From Gallionella sp. (GTDB taxonomy: Bacteria; Pseudomonadota; Gammaproteobacteria; Burkholderiales; Gallionellaceae): a stretch of 54,035 nt of DNA. Below, piece by piece: positions 36,923-46,361 of the stretch. The stretch is taken from the NCBI GenBank assembly GCA_013043965.1, contig JABEVF010000148.1:1-54035 (forward strand), written 5' to 3'. Under the pieces are notes generated by a model. It did no database searches and was not told the DNA's origin. It was given only the letters and a program-made list of their open reading frames with translations. Each line of letters starts with the position of its first letter. Positions within the stretch are counted from its first letter, which is position 1. A program made the position numbers and the translations under genes.

Positions 36923-37456
36923 GGTAGTGGACAGGATGTGCGGGGAGTCTGCCGCCCGCGAATAGGAATATGTTTGGCGGGGCGGACATTAGCCCAACCC
37001 GGCAAACGAGTCTGGAAGACAGCGAGCATGTGCCCGGCGTCCCGTCAAGAGTCCGAATGGGCTGTCTGTTGCCTTGATGGCACCGTCTGCACAGGGCAGC
37101 GGTTGGTCGCCGAATATCCTATTAAACACCGATCTGCCGCAAGAACGGCGAGCTCATCTGTAGCTCCGGAAACTTCCGTGTAGTCTGTGATCCGGGTGGC
37201 GGTCTGACGTTCTGCCAAGGCCTCGCGTTGCGCAAAAGGATGGCGAGGGATGTAGCATCGCACAGCTGCGCCTAAGCCCCCTTCCTGTCCGCGATGAGTC
37301 GTGCCCCGCTGGTCGGCTCAGAGCAACAGCCGGGAAAGTTGTCGATAGCCAGAATATGACGGCGATGTAGCCATCGATTTTGCTGTTTGTATTATTCAGT
37401 CCCGCGCTCGCAGGATTTTCAGGGAGGCCACTCCGTGCTTGTATTTCTAGTTTATT
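36923..37456. other. Intergenic region, about 530 bases
   Basis: No gene is recognised. Short open frames on both strands have no ribosome site or family similarity. It separates the chemoreceptor from the ArsR-controlled cassette and becomes AT-rich near 37440. Confidence 0.5.
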
Positions 37457-37492
37457 CGATATATATTTCGATTTATTGCGAAATATATATCG
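37457..37492. promoter_or_regulatory. Perfect 14-bp inverted repeat, operator for the ArsR-type repressor
   Basis: CGATATATATTTCG (37457-37470) and CGAAATATATATCG (37479-37492) are exact reverse complements separated by ATTTATTG. The site lies 32 bases upstream of the ArsR-family gene, where autoregulatory operators of this family normally occur. Binding is inferred. Confidence 0.8.
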
Positions 37493-37524
37493 CCATTGAA
37501 AACCAGGAAACTAGGCGGCGCACC

Positions 37525-37839
37525 ATGACGAAACGACTGACTCCCGACATTGACGACATCATCAAGGCATTGGCCCATCCGGTCCGCAGGGAAATTCTCG
37601 GATGGCTGAAGAGCCCGCAGAAGTCATTCCCCACTCAGGCGCACTCGTTCGAACTCGGGGTCTGCGCGGGCAAGATCTATGAAAAGGCGGATCTTTCCCA
37701 GTCGACCATCTCGGCCCACCTGGCTACTTTGCAGCGCGCGGGGCTGGTGGTCCCCCGGAAAGTCGGACAGTGGATTTTCTATTCCCGCAATGAAGCCTTG
37801 ATCGACAAGTTTCTCGATCGCATCAAGAGCGATCTTTGA
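37525..37839 (+). CDS. ArsR-family transcriptional regulator
   Basis: A 104-residue winged-helix repressor of the ArsR/SmtB fold (IIKALAHPVRREILGWLKSP, LSQSTISAHLATLQRAGLVV, GQWIFYSRNEALIDKFL). A single Cys (FELGVCAGKIYEK) lies in the loop before the recognition helix; the classical metal motif CVC is absent. The inducer is therefore more likely an organic electrophile or redox signal than arsenic, which is inference. The ATG at 37525 excludes an AT-rich upstream extension that overlaps the operator. It is followed 30 bases later by the old yellow enzyme gene. Confidence 0.9.
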   Translation: MTKRLTPDIDDIIKALAHPVRREILGWLKSPQKSFPTQAHSFELGVCAGKIYEKADLSQSTISAHLATLQRAGLVVPRKVGQWIFYSRNEALIDKFLDRIKSDL

Positions 37840-37869
37840 AAAACACAAAAACTTCTTAAGGAGAATAAA

Positions 37870-38946
37870 TTGAACAAATTGATTGAACCTATCCAGGTCG
37901 GAGATCTGAATCTTCCCAACCGCATCGTCATGGCCCCCCTTACCAGATGCCGCGCCAGCGCTGGCCGCGTGCCCAATGCCTTGATGGCCGAGTACTACAC
38001 CCAACGTGCCGGAGCCGGGCTGATCCTGAGCGAGGCAACTTCCGTTTCTCCCCAGGGAGTCGGTTATCCCGATACTCCTGGTATCTGGTCAGATCAGCAG
38101 ATACAGGGCTGGAAGCTGGTTACAAGTGCCGTGCATGCCGCCGGCGGACGCATGTTCCTGCAGCTCTGGCATGTGGGCCGGGTTTCACATCCGGACTTTC
38201 TCGATGGAGAGCTGCCCGTCGCGCCGAGTGCCATCGCTCCCAGGGGTCATGTCAGCCTGCTGCGTCCCCAGCGTGAATACGTCACGCCACGTGCCCTGGA
38301 AATTTCCGAAATTCCGGGCATCGTCGAGGCCTACCGCCGGGGGGCCGAAAACGCCAAACAGGCCGGATTCGACGGCGTCGAGATCCATGGGGCCAATGGC
38401 TACCTGCTGGATCAGTTCCTGCAGGACAGCACCAACAAGCGTAACGATGCGTACGGCGGCACGATCGAAAATCGTGCGCGGCTGATGCTGGAAGTGACGG
38501 ATGCCGCGATTTCCGTTTGGGGCGCGGGCCGGGTCGGGATGCATCTGGCTCCCCGGGGCGACGCCCATACCATGGGCGATTCGAATCCACTGGAGACTTT
38601 CGGATATGTGGCGGAACAGCTGGGCAAGCGCGGTATCGCCTTCATTTTCACCCGCGAGTCACTGGGAGAAAATCGCATCGGCCCGGAACTGAAGAAACGT
38701 TTCAAGGGCGTGCTCATTGCAAACGAAGGTTTCAATCCCGACACGGCCCGGCAGGTGCTCGCGGCGGGCGAGGCCGACGCGGTCTCCTTTGGCAAGGATT
38801 TTATTTCCAATCCGGATCTGCCGCGCCGCCTGCAACTGAATGCGCCGCTCAATCCATTTCACTCCGAAACCTTCTACGGATACGGCCTTGATAATCCTCG
38901 GGTCGGCTATACCGATTATCCGAAACTGGTGGAGGAGTTTGTATAA
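37870..38946 (+). CDS. Old yellow enzyme-family NADH:flavin oxidoreductase (alkene reductase)
   Basis: A 358-residue FMN-dependent TIM-barrel reductase that uses NAD(P)H to reduce activated C=C bonds or nitro compounds. The active-site pair His173/Asn176 is in EIHGANGYLLDQFLQD; MAPLTRCRA and the FMN-phosphate region DAVSFGKDFISNPDL follow. It is close to the NemA/xenobiotic reductase type. The start is TTG at 37870 with AAGGAGAA upstream. It forms a cassette with the ArsR regulator, an SDR and an MFS transporter. Confidence 0.93.
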   Translation: MNKLIEPIQVGDLNLPNRIVMAPLTRCRASAGRVPNALMAEYYTQRAGAGLILSEATSVSPQGVGYPDTPGIWSDQQIQGWKLVTSAVHAAGGRMFLQLWHVGRVSHPDFLDGELPVAPSAIAPRGHVSLLRPQREYVTPRALEISEIPGIVEAYRRGAENAKQAGFDGVEIHGANGYLLDQFLQDSTNKRNDAYGGTIENRARLMLEVTDAAISVWGAGRVGMHLAPRGDAHTMGDSNPLETFGYVAEQLGKRGIAFIFTRESLGENRIGPELKKRFKGVLIANEGFNPDTARQVLAAGEADAVSFGKDFISNPDLPRRLQLNAPLNPFHSETFYGYGLDNPRVGYTDYPKLVEEFV

Positions 38947-39047
38947 CCCGCGACCGGATGAAGGAATGATTGCGCACCGGGCGCTTGCTTGGCTGCGCAA
39001 TGACCGGGATTGCAAAGAACAATCGCATGACCAATGGGAGAGCTATT

Positions 39048-39809
39048 ATGTCTGAACAGTATTCGCGTATCGCAATCGTTACCGGTGCCACTTCCGGCAT
39101 CGGGAAGGCGACAGCAAGAAGATTTATTGCCAGCGGCTACGGTGTGGTCGGCAACGGCCGCAACGCGGCAAAACTTCGCGCACTCGAACAGGAGTTGGGG
39201 GCGGCATTTATCGGCATAGCGGGTGATGCTGCCGAGAACACATTGCTGGATCGGCTCTTCGCATCAGCGATCGAACGTTTCGGCAGGGCGGCCGACATTG
39301 TCGTCGCGAACGCGGGGCGGGGCTTGAGCGGATCGGTCAAGGATGCCGATTTGTCGAAGTTCGAAGATATCCTCAAGCTCAACGTGACGGGTACGTTGAC
39401 CTTGCTGCAAAAAGCTGCCCGGAAAATGGTGGATGAACAGCAATCCGGCTTTCCGAAACGGGCGGCAGATATCGTGGTCATCGGCTCGGTCGTGGGGAGG
39501 CACATATCCCCGTTCAGCGGGGTGTACGGTGCCACCAAGTTCGCTGTGCATGCGCTGGTCGAAGGGCTGCGTCGCGAAGTGGGGCCCAAAGGTGTTCGCG
39601 TGTCCCTGGTCGAGCCCGGCATCGTAGTCAGCGGGTTCCAGGATGCGGCGGGCTACGATGACGATATTGTGCGGAGCTTCGACGATAAATTTGGGCCGCT
39701 GCTGCACGGAGAGGATGTGGCGAACGCGATTCAGTACATCGTGGCTCAACCGCCTCATGTTCATATCAGCGACATCATGGTCCGTCCCACGCGCCAGGAT
39801 TATCCCTGA
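39048..39809 (+). CDS. Short-chain dehydrogenase/reductase
   Basis: A 253-residue classical SDR. The cofactor motif TGATSGIG is at residues 12-19, followed by VANAGRG, the catalytic Ser in IVVIGSVVG, and YGATK with the Tyr/Lys pair. Arg residues after the glycine motif suggest NADP preference (NGRNAAK). The substrate is unknown. The ATG at 39048 follows GGGAGAGCTATT; upstream in-frame residues are not family-like. It lies 101 bases after the old yellow enzyme gene on the same strand. Confidence 0.92.
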   Translation: MSEQYSRIAIVTGATSGIGKATARRFIASGYGVVGNGRNAAKLRALEQELGAAFIGIAGDAAENTLLDRLFASAIERFGRAADIVVANAGRGLSGSVKDADLSKFEDILKLNVTGTLTLLQKAARKMVDEQQSGFPKRAADIVVIGSVVGRHISPFSGVYGATKFAVHALVEGLRREVGPKGVRVSLVEPGIVVSGFQDAAGYDDDIVRSFDDKFGPLLHGEDVANAIQYIVAQPPHVHISDIMVRPTRQDYP

Positions 39810-39881
39810 TCTGCTCAAGGAACATCGGCCCAGCCGGGGTGATCTTTTCCTGCAATTAAATTATTAGAAGGGTTCTCTTGG

Positions 39882-41078
39882 ATGAGCGAACAACGGGAAA
39901 GGATTAAAGTATTAAGCGCCGGCATCTTCAGCCTGATTCTGGTGCTGGGCATCGCTCGTTTTGCCTACACCCCCCTGCTGCCTCTGATGCAGCATCAGGC
40001 GGGGCTTGGCGTTGCCGCAGCGGGGTGGCTGGCAGCCATCAATTATGCCGGCTACCTGAGCGGCGCGCTCATCGCCACATTGATCAGCGACATGGTGCTT
40101 AAAGATCGCTTGTACCGTATCGGTATGATCCTCGCCATCGTCAGCACCGCGATGATGGGCATGACCACGGATTTCACCGTTTGGGCTTTGTCTCGCTTTG
40201 TCGCCGGTCTGAGCAGTGCCGCGGGTCTGCTTCTAGGCAGCGGGCTGATCCTAAATTGGCTGATACGCCATAACCACCGTAGCGAGCTGGGCATCCACTT
40301 TGCGGGTATCGGCCTGGGGATCGCATGTTCGGCTGCGGCGGTGTTTCTAATGAACCAGTGGCTGAGCTGGGATCAACAATGGATCGCTCTCACCGCGCTG
40401 GGTTGCCTGCTCCTGATTCCCGCACTGCACTGGTTACCTCCACCGGATCGGAGCATCGTGACCAAGACCGGTCATAAGATGGAAGATGCGCCGCCCAGTG
40501 CTTTTTTCATGCGCCTGTTGATCGCCGCCTATTTCTGTGCGGGCATAGGCTATGTGGTCAGCGCGACCTTCATCGTCGCCATTATCGACCATATGCCCGG
40601 CATGAGCGGAACCGGAACCCTGGTCTTTTTCGTCATCGGGATCGCGGCGGCACCTTCATGCGTCGCGTGGGACCTGGTCGCCCGCCGTATCGGGAAACTG
40701 AACGCCCTGATCTCCGCTTCCGTCCTGCAGATTATCGGAATAATGCTTCCGGTTCTGGCTGGTGGTTTGATCCCCGCACTTGCCGGGGCGATACTCTTCG
40801 GCGGCACCGTCATGGGCATCGTGAGCCTGGTGCTGACCATGTCCGGTCACTACTACCCGACCCGTCCGGCCAAGATGATGGGCAAGATGACGCTCTCATA
40901 TGGTGTTGCCCAGATAATCGGCCCGGCTATCACAGCATGGCTCGCCACCCGCTTAGGCAGTTACGCGGCAGGACTCTATCTGGCCGGAGGTGCAATGGCC
41001 GCAGGAACCTTGATCCTCCTCGCGCTCCGGGCCGTGGAGAAGCGTGAGGCCACAAAGGTGCCATTGCATATCAGTTGA
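39882..41078 (+). CDS. YbfB/YjiJ-family MFS transporter
   Basis: A 398-residue major facilitator with 12 predicted helices. The N-terminal pattern ILVLGIARFAYTPLLPLM and the loop GWLAAINYAGYLSGAL are typical of the YbfB/YjiJ group, thought to be efflux or uptake carriers of unknown substrate. It is the last gene of the ArsR cassette, 72 bases after the SDR, and is convergent with cysB. Export of an electrophile or its reduced product is an inference. Confidence 0.9.
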   Translation: MSEQRERIKVLSAGIFSLILVLGIARFAYTPLLPLMQHQAGLGVAAAGWLAAINYAGYLSGALIATLISDMVLKDRLYRIGMILAIVSTAMMGMTTDFTVWALSRFVAGLSSAAGLLLGSGLILNWLIRHNHRSELGIHFAGIGLGIACSAAAVFLMNQWLSWDQQWIALTALGCLLLIPALHWLPPPDRSIVTKTGHKMEDAPPSAFFMRLLIAAYFCAGIGYVVSATFIVAIIDHMPGMSGTGTLVFFVIGIAAAPSCVAWDLVARRIGKLNALISASVLQIIGIMLPVLAGGLIPALAGAILFGGTVMGIVSLVLTMSGHYYPTRPAKMMGKMTLSYGVAQIIGPAITAWLATRLGSYAAGLYLAGGAMAAGTLILLALRAVEKREATKVPLHIS

Positions 41079-41157
41079 CTGGCAAAGTGACGAACCGCTG
41101 CGCGGATCATCACTTCATGATCAGGAACGATCCTGTGCGCTGCAAGCATTAGCGTGG

Positions 41158-42096
41158 TTATGGTTGTTTGCTGGCGCTCGAGTGCAATGCCTGGCTGACG
41201 ATGTCGCGTGTGAGGTGTGGGGCGAACAGCTCGATGAAGTCGTAGGTGTAACCGCGCAGGTATTCGTTCTTGCGTATCGCGATGCGCGTGGTGCTGGGCT
41301 TGAACAGGTGTTTTGCTTCTATCATGCGCAGATGCCGGTCGCGTTCCGGTATGAAGGCGAGCTCGGCGAGGATGCCGATACCTAGTCCCAGTTCGACATA
41401 GGTCTTGATCACGTCGGCGTCGATGGCGCTGAGAGCGATGTTCGGTTCGATCTTCGCCGCCGCAAAGGCATCGTCTATCTTGCTGCGGCCACTGAAGGCA
41501 AAGTCGTAGGTGATGATCGGATATTCGGCAATCTTTGCCAGAGTCAGTCGTTTGATTTCCAGCAGCGGATGTTTGGGCGGAACGACCACGCAGTGATGCC
41601 AGTCGAAGCAAGGCAGGGTGACGAGGCCATCGTAGAGTGCCAGACTCTCGGTTGCGATGGCGACATCCGCTTCCCGGTTGAGGACTTGTTCGGCGATCTG
41701 GATGGGGTTGCCCTGGTGCAGGCCGAGCTTCACTTTGGGATAGCGTTTGATGAATTGTTTGACCACCGGTGGCAGGATATAACGAGCCTGCGTGTGGGTG
41801 GTGGCCAGGATGAGGTGGCCGCTGTCCTGCTCCTGAAATTCCTGCCCCACCTGTTTCAGGTTGTCCGATTCGTGCAGGATGCGCCGGGCGATGTCCAAAA
41901 TGGTATTGCCCGCCTCGGTGAGCGCGACGATGCGCTTGCCGTTGCGCACGAAGATCTCGATGCCCAGTTCGTTTTCCAGCAACTTGACCTGCTTGCTGAT
42001 GCCGGGTTGCGAGGTATAAAGCGCGGCAGCAGCCTCCGAGATATTCAGATTGCGGCGCACGATCTCATTCAGGTAGCGCAGTTGCTGGAGGTTCAT
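41158..42096 (-). CDS. cysB: CysB-family LysR regulator of sulfur assimilation
   Basis: A 312-residue CysB/Cbl-type LysR regulator. The helix-turn-helix is LQQLRYLNEIVRRNLNISEA, LYTSQPGISKQVKLLENELG. The effector domain has ATTHTQARYILPPVVKQFIK, the O-acetylserine/sulfate-binding region of CysB. It is divergent from the TauE gene and the cys cluster it should activate. The 106-base gap is AT-rich (GGTTATAAAACTCTAACAAA), as usual for CysB sites. Confidence 0.92.
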   Translation of the reverse strand: MNLQQLRYLNEIVRRNLNISEAAAALYTSQPGISKQVKLLENELGIEIFVRNGKRIVALTEAGNTILDIARRILHESDNLKQVGQEFQEQDSGHLILATTHTQARYILPPVVKQFIKRYPKVKLGLHQGNPIQIAEQVLNREADVAIATESLALYDGLVTLPCFDWHHCVVVPPKHPLLEIKRLTLAKIAEYPIITYDFAFSGRSKIDDAFAAAKIEPNIALSAIDADVIKTYVELGLGIGILAELAFIPERDRHLRMIEAKHLFKPSTTRIAIRKNEYLRGYTYDFIELFAPHLTRDIVSQALHSSASKQP

Positions 42097-42202
42097 GGCA
42101 AGCCTCTATATGTCGATTGGTTATAAAACTCTAACAAAAAAGTATTTAATAGTATATCTGTGCTCGGCTAGAATGCGTGCCTGAATTTTTGAATGGCTCG
42201 CA

Positions 42203-42988
42203 ATGGACGGTATGTATACGCTTTCCGGCTTCGTGGTCGGACTGATAGTCGGGGTCACCGGGGTGGGTGGCGGCTCGCTGATGACACCCTTGCTGGTGCT
42301 GATCTTCGGCGTGTCTCCGGCGACGGCGGTGGGCACGGATCTGTTGTATGCATCTTTGACCAAGACCATGGGCGGTTGGGTGCACAGCAAGCGCGGCACG
42401 GTGGATTGGAAGATTGTGGGTCTGCTGAGCATGGGCAGTTTGCCCGCTGCGGTCATCACCGTACTGACCATCAAATACCTCGCGTTGGACGAGCAGACAT
42501 TGCGCAGCCTGGTGACCGGCGTGTTGAGCGTGGCGTTGTTGCTGACGGGCAGCGCGTTGCTGCTCAAAGAATATGCGCAGAAACTGGGCCGGCGCAAAGA
42601 CGGTTTAGTGTTCGAGTTGCATCACCGCCGCCTCGCTGCCGCGACGATAGCAACGGGCGCGCTGGTGGGGGCCTTGGTGACGATCTCCTCGGTGGGCGCG
42701 GGCGCGTTGGGCATGGTGGTGCTGCTGTTCTTATATCCGCGGCACCAGCCGGCCAGGCTGGTCGGGGCGGATATCGTCCATGCCATACCGCTGACCGCGC
42801 TGGCCGGGATGGGGCATCTGGCTTTGGGCACGGTCGACCTGGTGTTGCTGGGCAGTCTGTTGCTGGGTTCGTTGCCGGGTATTTATATCGGCAGTCATCT
42901 GAGCTCCAAGGTCCCGGAAAAAGTGTTGCGCCCGGTTCTCGCCGCGATGTTGCTGATCATCGGGTTCAAGATGATGTTTTATAAATGA
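42203..42988 (+). CDS. TauE/SafE-family sulfite/sulfonate exporter-like permease
   Basis: A 261-residue membrane protein with eight or so helices. The duplicated TauE signature is seen as VVGLIVGVTGVGGGSLMTP and ATGALVGALVTISSVGAGAL. The family moves sulfite, sulfoacetate or other organosulfur anions. It is first in the cys gene run behind CysB, so sulfate uptake or sulfite export is the likely context. It is followed 10 bases later by a small unknown gene. Confidence 0.9.
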   Translation: MDGMYTLSGFVVGLIVGVTGVGGGSLMTPLLVLIFGVSPATAVGTDLLYASLTKTMGGWVHSKRGTVDWKIVGLLSMGSLPAAVITVLTIKYLALDEQTLRSLVTGVLSVALLLTGSALLLKEYAQKLGRRKDGLVFELHHRRLAAATIATGALVGALVTISSVGAGALGMVVLLFLYPRHQPARLVGADIVHAIPLTALAGMGHLALGTVDLVLLGSLLLGSLPGIYIGSHLSSKVPEKVLRPVLAAMLLIIGFKMMFYK

Positions 42989-42998
42989 GGAATGATTT

Positions 42999-43241
42999 AT
43001 GAGTACCAATAAATCCAACAAGCCAAAATCAGTCAGCTGGTTCAACGGTTGCGGCGGTCGCATCGGCGTGGTGGTAGGCCAGACCGGCGAGCACGCCTAT
43101 ATCGGTGCGGCACTGCGCCATGACGAGGACTCGGATGTCGAATATATCCTGATGTATGGCGCAAAATTTCCGCTGGCAGCCGCACTGTTGTTACCCGTGT
43201 CCAAGTCTTATCCGCCAGAGGAAAAGGCAGGAGGGAATTAA
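42999..43241 (+). CDS. Small conserved protein in the cys operon
   Basis: An 80-residue protein without recognised domain (SVSWFNGCGGRIGVVVGQTG, EYILMYGAKFPLAAALLLPV). It has a moderately hydrophobic segment near residues 55-67, but no clear signal peptide. Its TAA immediately precedes the cysI ATG, so the two are probably co-translated. Confidence 0.75.
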   Translation: MSTNKSNKPKSVSWFNGCGGRIGVVVGQTGEHAYIGAALRHDEDSDVEYILMYGAKFPLAAALLLPVSKSYPPEEKAGGN

Positions 43242-44986
43242 ATGTATCGCTACGACCACTTCGATCACCAGATCACCGCCGAGCGTGTTGCGCAGTTTCG
43301 CGACCAGGTGCGCCGTCGCCTCTCGGGCGAGCTGACGGAAGACGAGTTCCGCATCCTGCGTTTGCAAAACGGTTTGTACATGCAGATCCATGCCTATATG
43401 CTGCGTATCGCCGTGCCTTACGGGCTGGTGAGTGCCGCGCAGATGCGCATGTTCGCAAACATCGCGCGTAAATACGACCGGGGTTACGGGCATTTCACCA
43501 CACGCCAGAACATCCAATTCAACTGGCTCAAGCTGCAAGACGCGCCGGACGTGCTGGCCGATCTGGCGACGGTCGAGATGCACGCCAACCAGACCTCGGG
43601 AAATTGCATACGCAACATCACCAGCGACGAGTTCGCCGGGGTGGCGCGCGATGAGATCGTCGATCCGCGCCCTTACGCCGAGATCTTGCGCCAGTGGAGC
43701 ACCTTCCATCCCGAGTTCGCTTACTTGCCGCGCAAATTCAAGTTCGCCTCACCGGTGCGGTCGACGACCGTGCTGCCATCGCGGTGCACGACATCGGTCT
43801 GCAAGTGGTGAAGAACGCGCGGGGCGAAGTGGGCTTCCGCGTGCTGGTCGGCGGCGGTCTGGGGCGCACCCCCGTCATCGGCGTTGAGATCTGTGACTTC
43901 GTGCCCTGGCAGCACATCATCACTTATGTCGAATCCATCGTACGTGTGTATAACGAATACGGTCGCCGCGACAACATCTACAAAGCGCGCATCAAGATAC
44001 TGGTGAAGGCGCTCGGTATAGCCGAGTTCAAACGCCAAGTGGAAGCCGATTGGCAGTTTACCAAAAACGGCCCGTGCACCATCACGCAAGCAGAACTGGA
44101 TAGGGTCTCAGCTTGTTTCGCTGCGCCTGCATACGAGCAGTTGCCGGAAAGCGATACCGCTGCGGAAGCGCTGCAGCGCGACAACAAAGCCTATGGCAAT
44201 TGGCTCAAACGCAATGTCAAGCCGCACAAAGTGCCGGGCTACGCATCCGTGGTGTTGTCGTTGAAGCAGACCGGCATCGCGCCCGGCGATGCGACCGCCG
44301 AGCAGATGGACGCGGCGGCGGCACTGGCGGAGCGTTTCAGTTTTGGTGAATTGCGCATCACGCACATGCAGAATCTGGTGCTGGCCGACGTCAAGCAATC
44401 CGACCTCTTCGCTTTGTGGGAAGCCGCGAAAAAATTGGGCATGGCGACCGCCAACATCGGCTTGTTGACCGACATGATTTGCTGCCCAGGCGGCGATTTC
44501 TGCACTCTGGCGAATGCCCGTTCTATCCCCCTGGCAAAGGCCATCGCCGAGTGTTTCGATGACATGGACTTCCAGCATGATATCGGCGAGCTGGAGATAA
44601 ATATCTCGGGATGCATCAATGCGTGCGGTCATCATCACGTCGGCCACATCGGTATACTGGGTGTGGATAAAGACGGCGAGGAGTGGTACCAGATCCAGAT
44701 CGGCGGCGAGCAGGGTAATGAAGCGGTGCTCGGCAAGGTCATCGGGCGCTCGTTCAGTTTCGAACAGATGCCCGAGGTGATCGCTCGCCTGCTGCAAGTG
44801 TATGTGCGCGAGCGATACGACGATGAGCGTTTCATCGACACCGTGCGCCGACTCGGCATCGAGCCGTTTAAAGCGGAAGTGTACGGTACGGCCATTGAAG
44901 GCGAAAAAGAGCTCGGAGGCCCTGGTTATGGTTTGGTCGGGGATGTAACGCCTTATGCAACGCCTTATTACTCACCCAGATTCTGA
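43242..44986 (+). pseudogene. cysI: Sulfite reductase hemoprotein subunit (CysI), split by a one-base frameshift
   Basis: Sulfite reductase hemoprotein, which reduces sulfite to sulfide with siroheme and a [4Fe-4S] cluster. Codons 1-169 (MYRYDHFDHQITAERVAQFR to LPRKFKFA) are in one frame and end in an early stop at 43809. The rest continues in the minus-one frame from TGAVDDRAAIAVHDIGLQ. It runs through the cluster ligands CCPGGDFC and GCINACGHH to 44986. The break falls at 43748-43749, where GCC-TCACC looks like GCC-NTC-ACC with one base lost. All flanking cys genes are intact. A recent inactivating deletion or a sequence error are both possible; an annotation may show two genes or a pseudogene. 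GGAGGG precedes the ATG. Confidence 0.88.
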
Positions 44987-44993
44987 GGCGAAT

Positions 44994-45494
44994 ATGATCA
45001 TCAAAAATAGAACGGTGGTGGATGATGGCTGGTGCGTGCTGCGCTTGGGCGAGAACGATACACCGGAAGCCGTAATCGTGCCGCCGGGAAAAGTCATCGT
45101 GCCGCTGAAAGTCTGGCAGGCGCAACGCGGTACGCTGCAAGAGCGTGCGGAGTTGGGCGTGTGGTTTGCAAGCTGCGAACGCGCGGAAGATTTGCAAGGT
45201 GAGGTGGGGAAATTTGCCGTGATCGCGGTGGACTTCCCCAAGTTCGGGGATGGGCGGGGGTATTCCATAGCCTACCATTTGCGCGCCCGCTTCGGCTATC
45301 GCGGTGAGTTGCGCGCCATCGGTGATGTGCTGCGCGACCAGATGTTCTACATGCAGCGCGTCGGGTTCGATGCATTCGCTCCGCGTGCCGATAAAGACAT
45401 CCACGAGGCGCTCAAAGGACTGAGCGATTTTTCCGTAACTTATCAGGCGTCGGCAGACGAGGCGCAGCCGCTGTTCCGTCGTGTATCGCGTTGA
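44994..45494 (+). CDS. DUF934 protein, partner of sulfite reductase
   Basis: A 166-residue DUF934 protein (MIIKNRTVVDDGWCVLRLGE, VDFPKFGDGRGYSIAYHLRA, DQMFYMQRVGFDAFAPR). It is found next to CysI-type reductases and presumed to act in electron delivery or assembly, although the mechanism is unknown. The ATG at 44994 lies 7 bases after the cysI stop with GAGGCG upstream. cysH follows by 8 bases. Confidence 0.9.
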   Translation: MIIKNRTVVDDGWCVLRLGENDTPEAVIVPPGKVIVPLKVWQAQRGTLQERAELGVWFASCERAEDLQGEVGKFAVIAVDFPKFGDGRGYSIAYHLRARFGYRGELRAIGDVLRDQMFYMQRVGFDAFAPRADKDIHEALKGLSDFSVTYQASADEAQPLFRRVSR

Positions 45495-45502
45495 GGTCAA
45501 CC

Positions 45503-46207
45503 ATGAGAAAATTGCAACAAAAGATCGAGCTGGTAAAGGACGTGTTGGCGGATGCGGCGCGTGATTTTTCGCCGGTGACTTTTGCCAACAGCCTGGGTGC
45601 GGAAGACATGGTGCTGACCGATCTCATTGCCAAGTTCCAACCCGATATCGCGATGTTCAGTCTGGACACCGGACGCTTGCCGCAAGAAACATATGATCTG
45701 ATGCAGACGGTGCGCGAGCGTTACAGCGTGCCGCTACAGATATATTTTCCCGATAGCGCGCAGGTGGAGGGTTTTGTCGCGCAAAACGGCGTGAACGGTT
45801 TTTACGACAGCGTGGAAAACCGCAAGGAATGCTGCCGCATCCGCAAGGTACAACCGCTGAAGCGCGCACTCGCAGGACAGCAAGCGTGGCTCACCGGCAT
45901 GCGCCGTGATCAGGCCGTGACACGTGGCGGGCTGGCCGTGTCGTCCTTTGATGCCGATCACGGTTTGCAGAAGTTCAATCCGCTGCTGGATTGGAACAAT
46001 GCCGAAGTGTGGGAATACATCAAACAGAATGACGTGCCATACAATAAGCTGCACGACCGCTTTTATCCGAGCATAGGTTGCGCGCCTTGCACCCGGTCGG
46101 TCACGCCCGGCGAAGACATCCGCTCCGGCAGATGGTGGTGGGAAAACCCCGAAAACAAGGAATGCGGGTTGCATGTCGCCCGTATTACACCGATCAAACC
46201 TGCGTAG
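45503..46207 (+). CDS. cysH: Adenylyl-sulfate (APS) reductase, CysH
   Basis: A 234-residue PAPS/APS reductase. The paired cysteines Cys110-Cys111 (KECCRIRK) and Cys193/Cys196 (GCAPC) bind a [4Fe-4S] cluster, and ECGLH with Cys221 is the catalytic C-terminal motif. Presence of these pairs marks the APS-using type, matching the absence of a cysC kinase nearby. It makes sulfite from APS with thioredoxin. Start ATG at 45503 is preferred over 45491. A 154-base gap separates it from cysD. Confidence 0.95.
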   Translation: MRKLQQKIELVKDVLADAARDFSPVTFANSLGAEDMVLTDLIAKFQPDIAMFSLDTGRLPQETYDLMQTVRERYSVPLQIYFPDSAQVEGFVAQNGVNGFYDSVENRKECCRIRKVQPLKRALAGQQAWLTGMRRDQAVTRGGLAVSSFDADHGLQKFNPLLDWNNAEVWEYIKQNDVPYNKLHDRFYPSIGCAPCTRSVTPGEDIRSGRWWWENPENKECGLHVARITPIKPA

Positions 46208-46361
46208 CGCGTTTGTTTTCGGGATTTCGGTGCAGGGTAATGCCTGTCGCGTAGCGGTTGACGTTAGCCGGAACCAAAACTGCAAAAATAGCGAGTGTGG
46301 CTTGCACGTAGGCAGGGCCGCACCATTGAAGAAAATTTGATTTAATAGAAAGCAAGCAGCG

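Noticed and set aside
36938-37263. Short open frames in the gap after the chemoreceptor
   Set aside because: No ribosome site, no family similarity and frames on both strands of similar length.
37387-37524. Upstream extension of the ArsR gene
   Set aside because: It reads through the operator palindrome (SIYISIYCEIYIAIE), so it is non-coding regulatory DNA.
42193-42984. 263-codon same-strand frame overlapping the TauE gene
   Set aside because: Gly/Arg-rich out-of-frame reading; the TauE frame has the family motifs and membrane helices.
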